DNA from: an uncultured Pseudomonadota bacterium
GTDB taxonomy: Bacteria; Myxococcota_A; UBA796; GCA-2862545
Length of the DNA: 64,000 nt
Assembly (NCBI GenBank): GCA_913061235.1
Contig: CAJXTB010000007.1
Coordinates: forward strand, 266,047-330,046
Direction of reading: 5' to 3'
Below are positions 18,443-27,129 of the stretch, one piece after another. The notes below the pieces were generated by a model, which saw only the letters and a list, made by a program, of their open reading frames with translations, was not told the origin of the DNA and did not search any database. The translations under genes and the position numbers were made by a program. The first letter of the stretch is position 1; every line of letters begins with the position of its first letter.

Positions 18443-18537
18443 TACCGTTCGGTAACAGGACGAGACATCTGTTGTCCTAGACAGGTCCGATGCACCAACT
18501 TACCGGGCGGTAACCTGAGGCTACCTACCGGTCGGTA
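18443..18537. promoter_or_regulatory. Three TACCG-NN-CGGTA operators for the TetR regulator
   Basis: Perfect-arm dyads TACCGTTCGGTA (18443-18454), TACCGGGCGGTA (18501-18512) and TACCGGTCGGTA (18526-18537) precede the tetR start by 27 to 121 bases. Only the two central bases vary. Each is followed by AAC, so the flank is conserved as well. The arrangement is what autoregulated TetR efflux operons show. The left site is also within reach of the divergent lipoprotein promoter. Confidence 0.85.
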
Positions 18538-18563
18538 ACCCTGCCTCGCTTCGTGGAGTGCCG

Positions 18564-19148
18564 TTGAGCACAACAGACGAAAAAGACGTAAAGAAGCGCA
18601 TTCTAGACGTCGCAACCACCCTCTTTGCTGAGAAGGGCTTTGGCTCGACTTCGGTGCGTGAAGTGGTGGAAGCGGCGGGCGTGACGAAGCCCACACTGTA
18701 CTACTACTTTGCCAACAAAGAGGCGCTGTTCGTAGAGCTCGTGAACATGCACATGGACGGGCTTGACGACCTGATTCGCAGCTCGCTCACCGGTCAGGGC
18801 TCGGTTCGCGAGCGCCTGCGCAGCTTCATTCGCTCCTACGCAGACGGCGCTCTTCAGAACCAAGACGTCGTCCGTCTCATGTGGACCTGCCAGCACCCAA
18901 CGGACAGCAAGCAGCCACAGATCGACTTGATGTCCATGCACCTCCGCAAAATCGCTCATATGAGTGCGTTGTTCGCAGAAGGCATTGCCTCTGGTGAGCT
19001 CCGAACAGACATCGACGTCGACTACGCCGTTCGCGGCTTCGTCGGCATGGTCGACCTTCACACCATGGCCATGGTCCACGGCTTGCCAGCCGATGATGAC
19101 TACGCCGTTCGTATCCTTGACCTTTTCTACCGGGGAGTCTCCGGATGA
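18564..19148 (+). CDS. TetR-family repressor of the efflux operon
   Basis: Protein of 194 residues. The start is taken as TTG 18564 because GGAG (18555-18558) is five bases upstream; an in-frame GTG at 18558 overlaps that GGAG and is less likely. The N-terminal HTH is canonical: KKRILDVATTLFAEKGFGST, VREVVEAAGVTKPTLYYYF, NKEALF. The C-terminal ligand domain is of the AcrR/TetR_C type. It is the first gene of the efflux operon and overlaps the adaptor gene by ATGA (19145-19148). Three dyads in front of it are the likely operators, so repression of itself and the pump, relieved by a pump substrate, is the expected logic. Confidence 0.93.
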   Translation: MSTTDEKDVKKRILDVATTLFAEKGFGSTSVREVVEAAGVTKPTLYYYFANKEALFVELVNMHMDGLDDLIRSSLTGQGSVRERLRSFIRSYADGALQNQDVVRLMWTCQHPTDSKQPQIDLMSMHLRKIAHMSALFAEGIASGELRTDIDVDYAVRGFVGMVDLHTMAMVHGLPADDDYAVRILDLFYRGVSG

Positions 19149-20251
19149 CCGCCGCTATGCACCGTTTCGCACTGATTTCACTTCCACTTATGACGCTGGC
19201 GTTGAGCGTCGGATGTGGAGCAGGCGCGGACGGTATCGACCCGTCTACTGTTCCTGCCTCCGTCGCCTCCGCCACCGCAACGCGGGTGGAGATTGTGGAG
19301 ATTAACCAGACCGACGCCAACATTGACCTGACCCTTCCGGGTGAGGTGATGGGCGGCCGTGATGCTGTGCTGGCCTCTGGGCTCGGCGGTATCGTCGAGC
19401 GTGTGCGCGTCTCTGAAGGAGACACCGTCACGGCTGGACAGATTCTCATTCAGGTGGACAGCGAAGCGTACGCTGCACAGCGAGACCAAGTCGAGGCACA
19501 GCTTCGCCTGGCAACCTCCGACCTCGAGCGCATGCGACAGCTCGGTGACTTGGCCACCCCCCAACAGGTGGAGCAGGCCGAGACCCAGGTTGCCGTCCTT
19601 CAAGGGCAGCGTCGCGGCGTCATGTCCCAGCTTCGGCAGGCCAACGTCACGGCACCGTTCTCCGGAACGATTGGCCAGCTCGACCTTGAGCCTGGCGAGT
19701 TTGCGGCACCGGGAACACCGCTGGTCCGCGTGGTCCAGCTCGACCCGGTGATGATTGATCTGACCGTCTCCGACCGAGACCGCTCGGCACTGAGCGTCGG
19801 TGACATGGTCGCTGTCAGCGCGAGTGGAACCGGCGCCATCTACCAAGGCGTCGTCCAGCACATTGGCCCCGCGGCCGACCTCCGCACACGGTCGTTTCCG
19901 GTGGAAGTCTCGGTCGACAACCCTGAAGGCGTGCTGCTTCCCGGCATGATTGCCTCCGTCCGCGTTCGCAGCCAAGTGGGCGAGGGTGCCTTGGTCATTC
20001 CCCAGGATTGGGTTGTCACCAAGATGGAAGGACCGGGCGTGTTTGTGGACGTCGACAATGTTGCTCAATGGCGCGATTTGGAGCTTGGTGCTGTCATTCG
20101 CGACCAAGTCATCGTGCTCGGTGGACTGTCTGTTGAAGAGCGTCTCATCATGAATGGCCATCGTGAGCTGGCAGATGGAGACGAGCTGTTGGTTGTGCGT
20201 GAAGGCGTGTGCTGCGAGGGCGGCCGCGCCGTGTTTGGAGGCCAGTTGTGA
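19145..20251 (+). CDS. RND efflux periplasmic adaptor (HlyD/AcrA family lipoprotein)
   Basis: Protein of 368 residues with a lipoprotein signal ending LSVGC (Cys24). The family elements run in order: first lipoyl half GLGGIVERVRVSEGDTVTAGQ (split around Val), an alpha-hairpin at about residues 110-165, second lipoyl half ANVTAPFSGTIGQ, beta-barrel, and a C-terminal membrane-proximal domain. It bridges an inner-membrane RND pump and a TolC channel in the periplasm. It overlaps tetR (ATGA) and the pump gene (GTGA at 20248-20251). Its tail is Cys-containing (VCCEGG), which is unusual but outside the core. Confidence 0.95.
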   Translation: MTAAMHRFALISLPLMTLALSVGCGAGADGIDPSTVPASVASATATRVEIVEINQTDANIDLTLPGEVMGGRDAVLASGLGGIVERVRVSEGDTVTAGQILIQVDSEAYAAQRDQVEAQLRLATSDLERMRQLGDLATPQQVEQAETQVAVLQGQRRGVMSQLRQANVTAPFSGTIGQLDLEPGEFAAPGTPLVRVVQLDPVMIDLTVSDRDRSALSVGDMVAVSASGTGAIYQGVVQHIGPAADLRTRSFPVEVSVDNPEGVLLPGMIASVRVRSQVGEGALVIPQDWVVTKMEGPGVFVDVDNVAQWRDLELGAVIRDQVIVLGGLSVEERLIMNGHRELADGDELLVVREGVCCEGGRAVFGGQL

Positions 20252-23200
20252 TTCGTTGGTTGGTCAATCACCCCACCACGGTGTTCGTGGTGGCTCTCGC
20301 GGTGTTGATTTTCGGCATGATTTCGTACGTCACGCTTCCGCGTGAGTCGTCGCCGGACATCACCATTCCCATCGTCCTGGTCACCACTCCCTACATTGGG
20401 GTGTCGCCACAAGATGTGGAGAAGCTCGTCACCATTCCGCTCGAGAATGAGCTGGCTGGGCTTCAAGACATCAAGGAGCTCGCCAGTACGTCTGCCGAAG
20501 GCGTCAGCATTGTCAGCATTGAGTTCGACCCTGCGGTGAACATTGAAGAAGCGCTGACGAACGTGCGTGACCGTGTGAGTCGCGCCAAGGCTGACTTGCC
20601 CGAAGACGTGGAAGAGCCTGGAATTACCGAGATCAACTTCTCGGACATCCCCATCATGCTGGTCAACATTGCCGGCCCGGTGGATGAAGAGGTGCTCAAG
20701 CGCCTTGGCGAGCGTCTCGAAGACGAAGTCAAGCGTATTCCGGGCGTCCTTGAAGCCAACCTGTCGGGTGGCCAAGAGCGCGAGATTCAGGTCAACGTCG
20801 ACCCCTTGCGTCTGTCTCACTACGGATTGTCGTTCACGGATGTCATCGCTGCGATTGGCAACGAAGACGTCAACATCCCCGGTGGCGAGGTCGATGCCGG
20901 CTCGAGCACTTTCTTGGTGCGTACACCGGGCGATTTTGAGAATCCACGCGACCTGGAAGCGGTGCCCATCAAGCGGGTAGGGGACCGGCCGGTCTTCGTG
21001 CGCGACGTCGCTAGCGTGCAAGACACGTTTGCTGACCGAACCAGCCTGGCGCGGATGAATGGCGAGTCGAGTGTGTCGCTGTCCGTGACCAAGCGTCCCG
21101 GTAGCAACATCATTGAGATTGCCGACACCGTCAAAGAGCTGGTGGCCTCCCAGAGCGAGAGCTGGCCCCAGGGTGTTGAGTACCGCGTGCTGAGCGACGA
21201 GTCCTTTTACATTCGGGACCAGGTTGCTTCGCTACAGAACAACATCATGACCGCCTTGATTCTTGTGGTCGGCGTCATCTTCTTCTTCATGGGTGGGCGC
21301 AACAGCCTGCTCGTAGCGCTCGCGATTCCATTCTCGCTGTTCATCAGCATGATGGTGCTCGACTTGTTGGGCTTCACCCTGAACATGATGGTGTTGTTCT
21401 CGCTCATCCTCGCTCTGGGGATGTTGGTCGACAACGCGATTGTTGTGGTCGAGAATATCTATAGGCACGTCGAAGAAGGGCTGCCTCTGCGCGAAGCGGC
21501 TGCCAAGGGCGCCAGCGAAGTCGCGATTGCCGTGTTCGCATCTACCATGACCACTGTTGCAGCATTCCTGCCTCTGGTGTTCTGGGGCGGAATCATGGGC
21601 GAGTTCATGAGCTTCTTGCCCAAGACCGTCATCATTGTTCTGCTGTGCTCCCTGTTCGTCGCTGTGTTCTTCCTGCCCATGTTCTCCGCTGTCTTCATGA
21701 AGAAGTCGGGCCGAGCGGTTGTGGACGAAGACGACGATGACGCCGAGGTTGGCCGCATCATGGGGGCCTACCGAGGCCTGCTGCGCTTCAGCGTCGCACA
21801 TCGCTACCTTGCGGCCGTTGCCATGGCGCTGATGTTCGTCTTCAGCATTGGTGCCTACGCCGTTCTGGGCGCGGGTATGGAGTTCTTCCCAGAGACGGAC
21901 CCCGACCAAGCGACCATCAATGTTCGCGCTCCGGACGGCACGGACGTCATGACGACCGACCGCATTGCCCGGCGCATTGAAGCGGTGTTGGCCGCCGAAG
22001 AGAACGTCGCTGTCTTCGTGACCGAGGTTGGTGTTGCCGGTGGCGGCAGCAACTTGACCGGTACGCAAGCCGCTCCCAACCAGGCGCGTATCAGCATCGA
22101 CTTCCTCAAAGACCGCAACCAAGCCGCTCCCGGTGAGCAGGTTCGCGTTGAGAATACCCAGCTGACTATCGCTCGACTTCGCGACCAGATGCGCGAGATT
22201 CCGGGGGCTGCCATCAGCGTTGAGAAGCGCGAGATGGGACCGCCGGTTGAAAAGCCCATCAAGGTCCAGGTGTCTGGCGACAACGTGCATGAGGTGGGCG
22301 CCTTTGCCCAGCGTGTCCGTCGTGAGCTCGCCCAGATCGATGGCACGACCGAGCTGACCGACGACTACCGAGTTGGACGTCCAGAGCTTCAGCTGCGCGT
22401 AGACCGCGGTGCTGCCAAGCGCATTGGTGTGAGCACCGGTGAGATTGGAAACACGGTTCGTACCGCAGTCGCCGGTGCTACCGCCTCCACGCTGCGCGAT
22501 GGGGAAGACGAGTACGACATTGTTGTTCAGCTCGCACCTGAATTCCGCGGAGACATCCAAGGCGTTCTTGCCCTGCGCATTGCTGGCCGTCTCGACACAT
22601 CGCCCGACACCTTCCCGGTGCCGCTGTCGTCCGTTGCTGGCTACAGCTTGGCGGGTGGTACGGGCTCGGTTCGTCACGTGGACCAAGATTTGGTCGTGAC
22701 CATCACCGGTGAAGTGCTCGACGGATTCTCCGAGTACGACATCCAACAGCAGGTCGCAGCGCTGATCCCCACGCTTCAGGAAGAGGGCTTTCACCTCGAC
22801 TTCGTGGGCTCCAATGCCGAGCAAGAAGAGACCATGGCCTTCTTGGCCCGGGCGCTTCTCATTGCATTGGTCCTCATCATCCTGGTTCTGGTCGCCCAGT
22901 TCGACAGCCTGATGACCCCGTTCATCATCATTGCGACAGTGTTCCTGTCCATGATTGGTGTGTTGTGGGGCCTCATCATCACGCAGACGCCCTTTGGCAT
23001 CATCATGACGGGCATCGGCGTCATCTCATTGGCCGGTGTTGTGGTGAACAACGCCATTGTGCTGCTCGACTACGTGGGGCAGCTGCGTAGCGAGGGGGTT
23101 CCCATGGAGAAGGCTCTGGTTCGCGCCGGCATGACTCGCTTCCGTCCTGTCATGTTGACCGCTGCAACGACCATTCTGGGACTCGTGCCCATGGCCGTCG

Positions 23201-24723
23201 GCATCAGCTGGGACTTCACGCGCTTCCGCTTCTTGGTTGGCGGGGCAAGCCAGCAGTGGTGGGCTCCCATGGCCATCGCGGTCATCTTCGGACTGGCCTT
23301 CGCCACCCTGCTGACCTTGGTGATGGTGCCTACGCTCTACACCATCATGGACGACATCAGCCGTCTGCGTAGCCGAGTGTGGAACAGCATCTTCGGTCGC
23401 AAGCAGTCGATTGTGACGACGGGCGAAGTGCTCGCCAAGTTGCTTGTCGTCGGCGCTGTTGTCGGGGTTGGAGCCAGCACGGCGCAGGGCGTCACGTTGG
23501 AAGAAGCCTTTGCGGCCGCCGAAGACAACAACGTGGACCTGGCCATTGTGGGTGAACAGACCGAGCAGGCACGCGCCGTCGTTGGTCAGGCGTGGTCTGC
23601 GGTTCAGCCGCGATTGACCGGTCAGCTTGGACTCACCATCAATGAGCTTGAGATCAAGTTCGACCCCACCGAGGGCATTCCTGCTGAAGTGTTGCCTCCG
23701 GGTGTGGGTGGCGAGATTGTCATTCAGGAGAAGACACAGTGGGCCGGCAACATCACGCTCAGCCAGTCGCTGTTCAACGGTGAGGCCCTTCCCGCCATTC
23801 GCGGTGCGTACGGCATGCGTCGTGCTGCCGAGGCAGACGAACTGGGCGTGGGTCAGCAGGTCCGCGCTGGTGTGGCGTCGTCCTTCTATGCACTGGCCAC
23901 CGCCCGTGAGGCGCTTGAGCTGGCCGAAGAAGCCAAGCTATTGGCCGATTCGCAGCTGGTCTTGGCGACGCGTCGCAAAGACGCCGGTGTGGAGCCACTT
24001 CGCAGTGTCATCCAGGCTCAGCTCGGTGCCAGCCAAGCTCGTCGGGATGTCGATTCTGCGGCCGAGCAGCTCGTCCGTGCCCAAGAGGCGTTCCATCGCT
24101 TGACGGGGCTGGAGCGGGACGTCTCGCTAGAGATGCCCACTCTCGACATGGCGCCAACGTCTCTAGATGACGCCGCTACACTCGCGATGTCCGAGCGCTT
24201 GGACCTACAAGCGGCTCGTCTGCGTGTAGATGTCGCTCAGTACCAAGTGAACTCGAAGAAGTGGGGCTGGATGCCCACGGTCGACGCGAACTTCAGCTAC
24301 GTCTACCAGCAAGCTGCCGGCTTTGCCGGTCAGAACACCTTCTGGCAGGCAGGCGTGACCGGTCGGTGGACGTTGTGGGACGGCGGACTTCGCTTGGCCC
24401 AGACCCGCGAAGCTGCCAGCCAGCGACGCACCGCCGAGTTCGCCTTGCGGAGCGCTGAGATGGAGGTCGCTGAAGACCTTCGCGTGTCGTGGGAAGCCTT
24501 TGACCGCGCGCAAGACAATGCCGAGCTGGTCGAGCGTGAAGTAGAGCTAGCGACCGAGTCGCTGCGCCTTGCTGAGACCGGGTTGTCTGCCGGTACAGCA
24601 ACGTGGCTAGACGTCGAGCAAGCACGCATTCTGCTACGTCAGACACGCTTGAGCGACCTGCAAGAGCGCATGACGCGTGACCTGGCGGCCATTGAGCTGC
24701 GTCGGGCCATGGGTACGCTGTAG
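20248..24723 (+). CDS. RND efflux pump fused to a TolC-type outer membrane channel
   Basis: One open frame of 1491 residues from GTG 20248 (GTGA overlap with the adaptor stop). Residues 1 to about 1045 are a complete RND pump of the hydrophobe/amphiphile type: twelve helices, two periplasmic loops, and GMLVDNAIVVVENI in helix 4 with one Asp where AcrB has two. Residues 1061-1081 form a signal-peptide-like segment (VLAKLLVVGAVVG, then ASTAQG). Residues about 1082-1491 are a TolC family channel with two repeats (VTLEEAFAAAEDNNVDL; later SQSLFNGEALPAI and RWTLWDGGLRLAQ). RND C-termini are cytoplasmic, so the internal segment could re-export the TolC part, with signal peptidase separating the two. 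An internal GTG at 23428 is a possible second start. Confidence 0.92.
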   Translation: MIRWLVNHPTTVFVVALAVLIFGMISYVTLPRESSPDITIPIVLVTTPYIGVSPQDVEKLVTIPLENELAGLQDIKELASTSAEGVSIVSIEFDPAVNIEEALTNVRDRVSRAKADLPEDVEEPGITEINFSDIPIMLVNIAGPVDEEVLKRLGERLEDEVKRIPGVLEANLSGGQEREIQVNVDPLRLSHYGLSFTDVIAAIGNEDVNIPGGEVDAGSSTFLVRTPGDFENPRDLEAVPIKRVGDRPVFVRDVASVQDTFADRTSLARMNGESSVSLSVTKRPGSNIIEIADTVKELVASQSESWPQGVEYRVLSDESFYIRDQVASLQNNIMTALILVVGVIFFFMGGRNSLLVALAIPFSLFISMMVLDLLGFTLNMMVLFSLILALGMLVDNAIVVVENIYRHVEEGLPLREAAAKGASEVAIAVFASTMTTVAAFLPLVFWGGIMGEFMSFLPKTVIIVLLCSLFVAVFFLPMFSAVFMKKSGRAVVDEDDDDAEVGRIMGAYRGLLRFSVAHRYLAAVAMALMFVFSIGAYAVLGAGMEFFPETDPDQATINVRAPDGTDVMTTDRIARRIEAVLAAEENVAVFVTEVGVAGGGSNLTGTQAAPNQARISIDFLKDRNQAAPGEQVRVENTQLTIARLRDQMREIPGAAISVEKREMGPPVEKPIKVQVSGDNVHEVGAFAQRVRRELAQIDGTTELTDDYRVGRPELQLRVDRGAAKRIGVSTGEIGNTVRTAVAGATASTLRDGEDEYDIVVQLAPEFRGDIQGVLALRIAGRLDTSPDTFPVPLSSVAGYSLAGGTGSVRHVDQDLVVTITGEVLDGFSEYDIQQQVAALIPTLQEEGFHLDFVGSNAEQEETMAFLARALLIALVLIILVLVAQFDSLMTPFIIIATVFLSMIGVLWGLIITQTPFGIIMTGIGVISLAGVVVNNAIVLLDYVGQLRSEGVPMEKALVRAGMTRFRPVMLTAATTILGLVPMAVGISWDFTRFRFLVGGASQQWWAPMAIAVIFGLAFATLLTLVMVPTLYTIMDDISRLRSRVWNSIFGRKQSIVTTGEVLAKLLVVGAVVGVGASTAQGVTLEEAFAAAEDNNVDLAIVGEQTEQARAVVGQAWSAVQPRLTGQLGLTINELEIKFDPTEGIPAEVLPPGVGGEIVIQEKTQWAGNITLSQSLFNGEALPAIRGAYGMRRAAEADELGVGQQVRAGVASSFYALATAREALELAEEAKLLADSQLVLATRRKDAGVEPLRSVIQAQLGASQARRDVDSAAEQLVRAQEAFHRLTGLERDVSLEMPTLDMAPTSLDDAATLAMSERLDLQAARLRVDVAQYQVNSKKWGWMPTVDANFSYVYQQAAGFAGQNTFWQAGVTGRWTLWDGGLRLAQTREAASQRRTAEFALRSAEMEVAEDLRVSWEAFDRAQDNAELVEREVELATESLRLAETGLSAGTATWLDVEQARILLRQTRLSDLQERMTRDLAAIELRRAMGTL

Positions 24724-24730
24724 GCAGCTT

Positions 24731-25330
24731 CTAGGGCGTACAGTCCGGCACAGTTGAGGGCAGCGTGGATGTCTGACCCTCATACAGTGCGACCGCCTTG
24801 GGATTGCCGTAGTCCGCCATGAACAGTGGGACCTGCTCCAGCCAGACGGACAGCAGGAGGACCGCTGGAGTGGCGGACGGGTCTGACCGGAGAACTCGGA
24901 TCTCTCGCTGTAGCGCGCACTTCGGCTCGCCCTGGGGTGTCAGCGACACAATGTCGACATCGATTCCCGCGGCTGGGATGGTGGAGTCGGCCGACAAGGT
25001 GACTTCCATCCCCCGAGCGTTGTTGGGCAGCTCCATAGACATCGTGTAGCGTCCGTCGCCCTTGAAGTGGTTGACGGTGAGTACGGTGTCCTGGTGCGCG
25101 AAGACCTCGATGCGGTGACCGACGGCAAGGGCCGGGTTGTTGAAGAAACCAGAACCGTACATCGAGCAGGGCCACATGACGGCGTACAGGTCGTCTTCGG
25201 TGACCAGATGTCCCTCGGGTATGTAGTCGATGGCTACAATGACGGGTGCCTCGGCGTCTCCTGGACCGCACGGGGCCGCGACAGCGTCCCACGACAAAGA
25301 GGCAAGCAGTACCCCTACAGCCCAACGCAT
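24731..25330 (-). CDS. Secreted SAF-domain-like protein
   Basis: Protein of 199 residues starting at ATG 25330 with a signal peptide (MRWAVGVLLASLSWDAVAA). The mature N-terminus reads like a SAF domain: VAIDYIPEGHLVTEDDLYAV, a variable loop, then VGHRIEVFAHQDTVLT. This pattern is used by CpaB/RcpC pilus proteins and FlgA P-ring chaperones. The rest is a beta-rich ~110 residues ending in a Cys. It overlaps the upstream SAF gene by 16 bases, and the upstream ATG context is inside that gene. Two SAF proteins in tandem may form a pair. No pilus or flagellar genes are visible here, so the partner is unknown. Confidence 0.7.
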   Translation of the reverse strand: MRWAVGVLLASLSWDAVAAPCGPGDAEAPVIVAIDYIPEGHLVTEDDLYAVMWPCSMYGSGFFNNPALAVGHRIEVFAHQDTVLTVNHFKGDGRYTMSMELPNNARGMEVTLSADSTIPAAGIDVDIVSLTPQGEPKCALQREIRVLRSDPSATPAVLLLSVWLEQVPLFMADYGNPKAVALYEGQTSTLPSTVPDCTP

Positions 25331-25968
25331 AGCGTTCCCTCCGGCGTTGTTCCGTAGTCCCGCTTTCCGCGCAACGCCGGATGAAGCGTGGCGTCGCTCG
25401 ACTGTCGTAGTGCTTGTGCGGTCTTTGGGTCTGTCTGTGCGACCAGCAGGTAGCCGTCGTCCGTTTCGGACACCTGGGTGAGGGACATGTTGGAGGCCAC
25501 CACACATGCCGGCCCCGGACTGGGTGCCACTCGCCACAGGTCGACACGGTCTCCAGGCACCAACCACTCATTCGGTGTGGAGACCACGACGCGGACCTCA
25601 ACGCGCTCACTATTGTCGGGATTGTGCCCAGTGGACCACGCATTGGTGGGCAGGATGAGGTCGCAGGTGCGAACCGGGGAGCCCTCATAGATCGGACGCA
25701 CCGCAATGGTCCCAATCGCGTCTGCCATCGTGGTGACTTGGAAGTCGGCAATGAGATTTGACGGGAACATCTGGCACCGAACATCTTCGGCTTGCAGGCG
25801 CCGGCCTTCGTCAATGCGTACCTTCGCCACAACACGTTCGTTCGCGGCGCAATCCGTAGTTTGTTGCGCGTTTTCGGGAGGAGTGTCTTCGGGGATCGGC
25901 ATGGCATTGCAGAGGCTGCATCCATTGACGAACGGCAGGACCATTCTCACCAGCGTCATCAGCTTCAT
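25315..25968 (-). CDS. SAF-domain protein resembling CpaB/RcpC
   Basis: Protein of 217 residues beginning MKLMTLVRMVLPFVNGCSLC. The SAF-like region is VVAKVRIDEGRRLQAEDVRC, a loop, then AIGTIAVRPIYEGSPVRTCD. It is followed by an RcpC-like part VEVRVVVSTPNEWLVPGDRV, which matches the usual CpaB text around a conserved PGDRVD. ATG 25968 overlaps the stop of the hydrolase gene (ATGA at 25965-25968), and its end overlaps the next SAF gene. CpaB proteins support secretin assembly in tight-adherence pili. No other tad/cpa gene is in the window, so a related but separate role is possible. Confidence 0.72.
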   Translation of the reverse strand: MKLMTLVRMVLPFVNGCSLCNAMPIPEDTPPENAQQTTDCAANERVVAKVRIDEGRRLQAEDVRCQMFPSNLIADFQVTTMADAIGTIAVRPIYEGSPVRTCDLILPTNAWSTGHNPDNSERVEVRVVVSTPNEWLVPGDRVDLWRVAPSPGPACVVASNMSLTQVSETDDGYLLVAQTDPKTAQALRQSSDATLHPALRGKRDYGTTPEGTLCVGL

Positions 25969-26963
25969 GGTGAGTGTGTCCCAGCCACGGGCAGGCCTGT
26001 AATGAACGCCAACATCGCGGCATGGGTGTCGGCGCGTCGTTCGAACTGCGGCAGGTGGCCGGTGCTCGGGAACTCCACGAGAATGGACCCATCAATCGCC
26101 GCTGAGGTGCGCTCACCGAGAGTGTCGTAGCGGCCCATTGTCGCGCGGACGTCGTCCGTCACTGCACCTTTGAGCAGTGCCGTGCGGTCGCGCTCGCCAA
26201 TCACCAACAGGGTTGGACTGGTGATGCGGTCCCACTCGTAGGCCACTGGCTGGGTGTAGATCATGTCGTAGGTCAAGGCGGAGATGCGGGCGAGCTGGTC
26301 GGCGTCAGGTCCGGTGACGAAGCCCGCCTGTAACGCCACGAGTGCGTCATACGCAGGGGTCCATTGACCGTCGAAGTAGCTCTCCTGCATGTACGCGCGA
26401 ATTCGCTCGGGCGTCTTGCCACGTTCCGCCTCGTGCCAGTCGTCCACCGTCTTGTAGGGGGCGAACCGTTGGTAGTCTTCAAGACCAATGGGGTTGAGCA
26501 GGACCAGCTTGGCTGTGCGCTCGGGGTGGTTGATGGCGAACCGACTGGCCAGCATTCCGCCCATTGAGTGTCCGACCACCGTGACGGGACCCACGTCGAG
26601 CTGGTCGAGCAGGGCGGTCGTGTGGCGAACAAGCTCATGGAAGCTGTACTGGACGTTTGTGGGCTTGCTCGACTTTCCGAAGCCTATTTGGTCCGGAACA
26701 ATGACGCGATGCCCGGCGGCAGTGAGTGCCGTGATGGTGGCCTCCCAGTAGGCCCCGGAGAAGTTCTTTCCGTGCAGAAGCAGGACGGTCTGCCCGCTTG
26801 CAGCGTTGGTCGGCGCCACGTCCATGTAGGCCATCTGTAGGTCCTGACCCTGCATGGTCACCGCAGTCATGGCGACGGGGTGCGGGTAGTCCATCTGCGT
26901 CAGGCGGGCGTCGTATGGGACGACGTCGGCGGCGAGGGCAAGGGTGAGCATCCAAGTGAGCAT
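25965..26963 (-). CDS. Alpha/beta hydrolase, probably exported
   Basis: Protein of 332 residues starting at ATG 26963 with GGAG seven bases upstream. A short hydrophobic start (MLTWMLTLALAA) may act as a signal peptide. The fold motifs are clear: oxyanion LLLHGKNFSGAYW, nucleophile elbow VVGHSMGGMLASRFA with Ser, acid region VIGERDRTALLKG, and catalytic His in STGHLPQFE. The family covers esterases, dehalogenases and C-C hydrolases, and the substrate is not predictable. The stop overlaps the start of the first SAF gene, forming a three-gene operon. Long upstream in-frame extension was rejected because it lacks a ribosome-binding site. Confidence 0.88.
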   Translation of the reverse strand: MLTWMLTLALAADVVPYDARLTQMDYPHPVAMTAVTMQGQDLQMAYMDVAPTNAASGQTVLLLHGKNFSGAYWEATITALTAAGHRVIVPDQIGFGKSSKPTNVQYSFHELVRHTTALLDQLDVGPVTVVGHSMGGMLASRFAINHPERTAKLVLLNPIGLEDYQRFAPYKTVDDWHEAERGKTPERIRAYMQESYFDGQWTPAYDALVALQAGFVTGPDADQLARISALTYDMIYTQPVAYEWDRITSPTLLVIGERDRTALLKGAVTDDVRATMGRYDTLGERTSAAIDGSILVEFPSTGHLPQFERRADTHAAMLAFITGLPVAGTHSP

Positions 26964-27129
26964 GGGAGGTCTCCGTCGGGCGTGCCTATTGTTGATCACT
27001 CTCGAAGCGCTGTCTTGAAGGTTCACCTTCGGCTTGCTGCGCACTCCACGACCTGGACTCCCGTCCTGTGAAGGGGGTTGTCTGTTTGGGCGCATGACGT
27101 AGACTGGTGGTCTTTGAGGGAGAGTGAAC

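Noticed and set aside
21232..22824. 530-residue open frame antisense to the RND pump
   Set aside because: It is a His/Gln/Asp-rich shadow of the high-GC pump codons with no family text, and the plus-strand frame has the clear domain structure.
25331..25567. N-terminal extension of the first SAF protein
   Set aside because: The extra residues are Arg/Pro-rich shadow translation of the upstream SAF gene; the signal peptide begins at ATG 25330.
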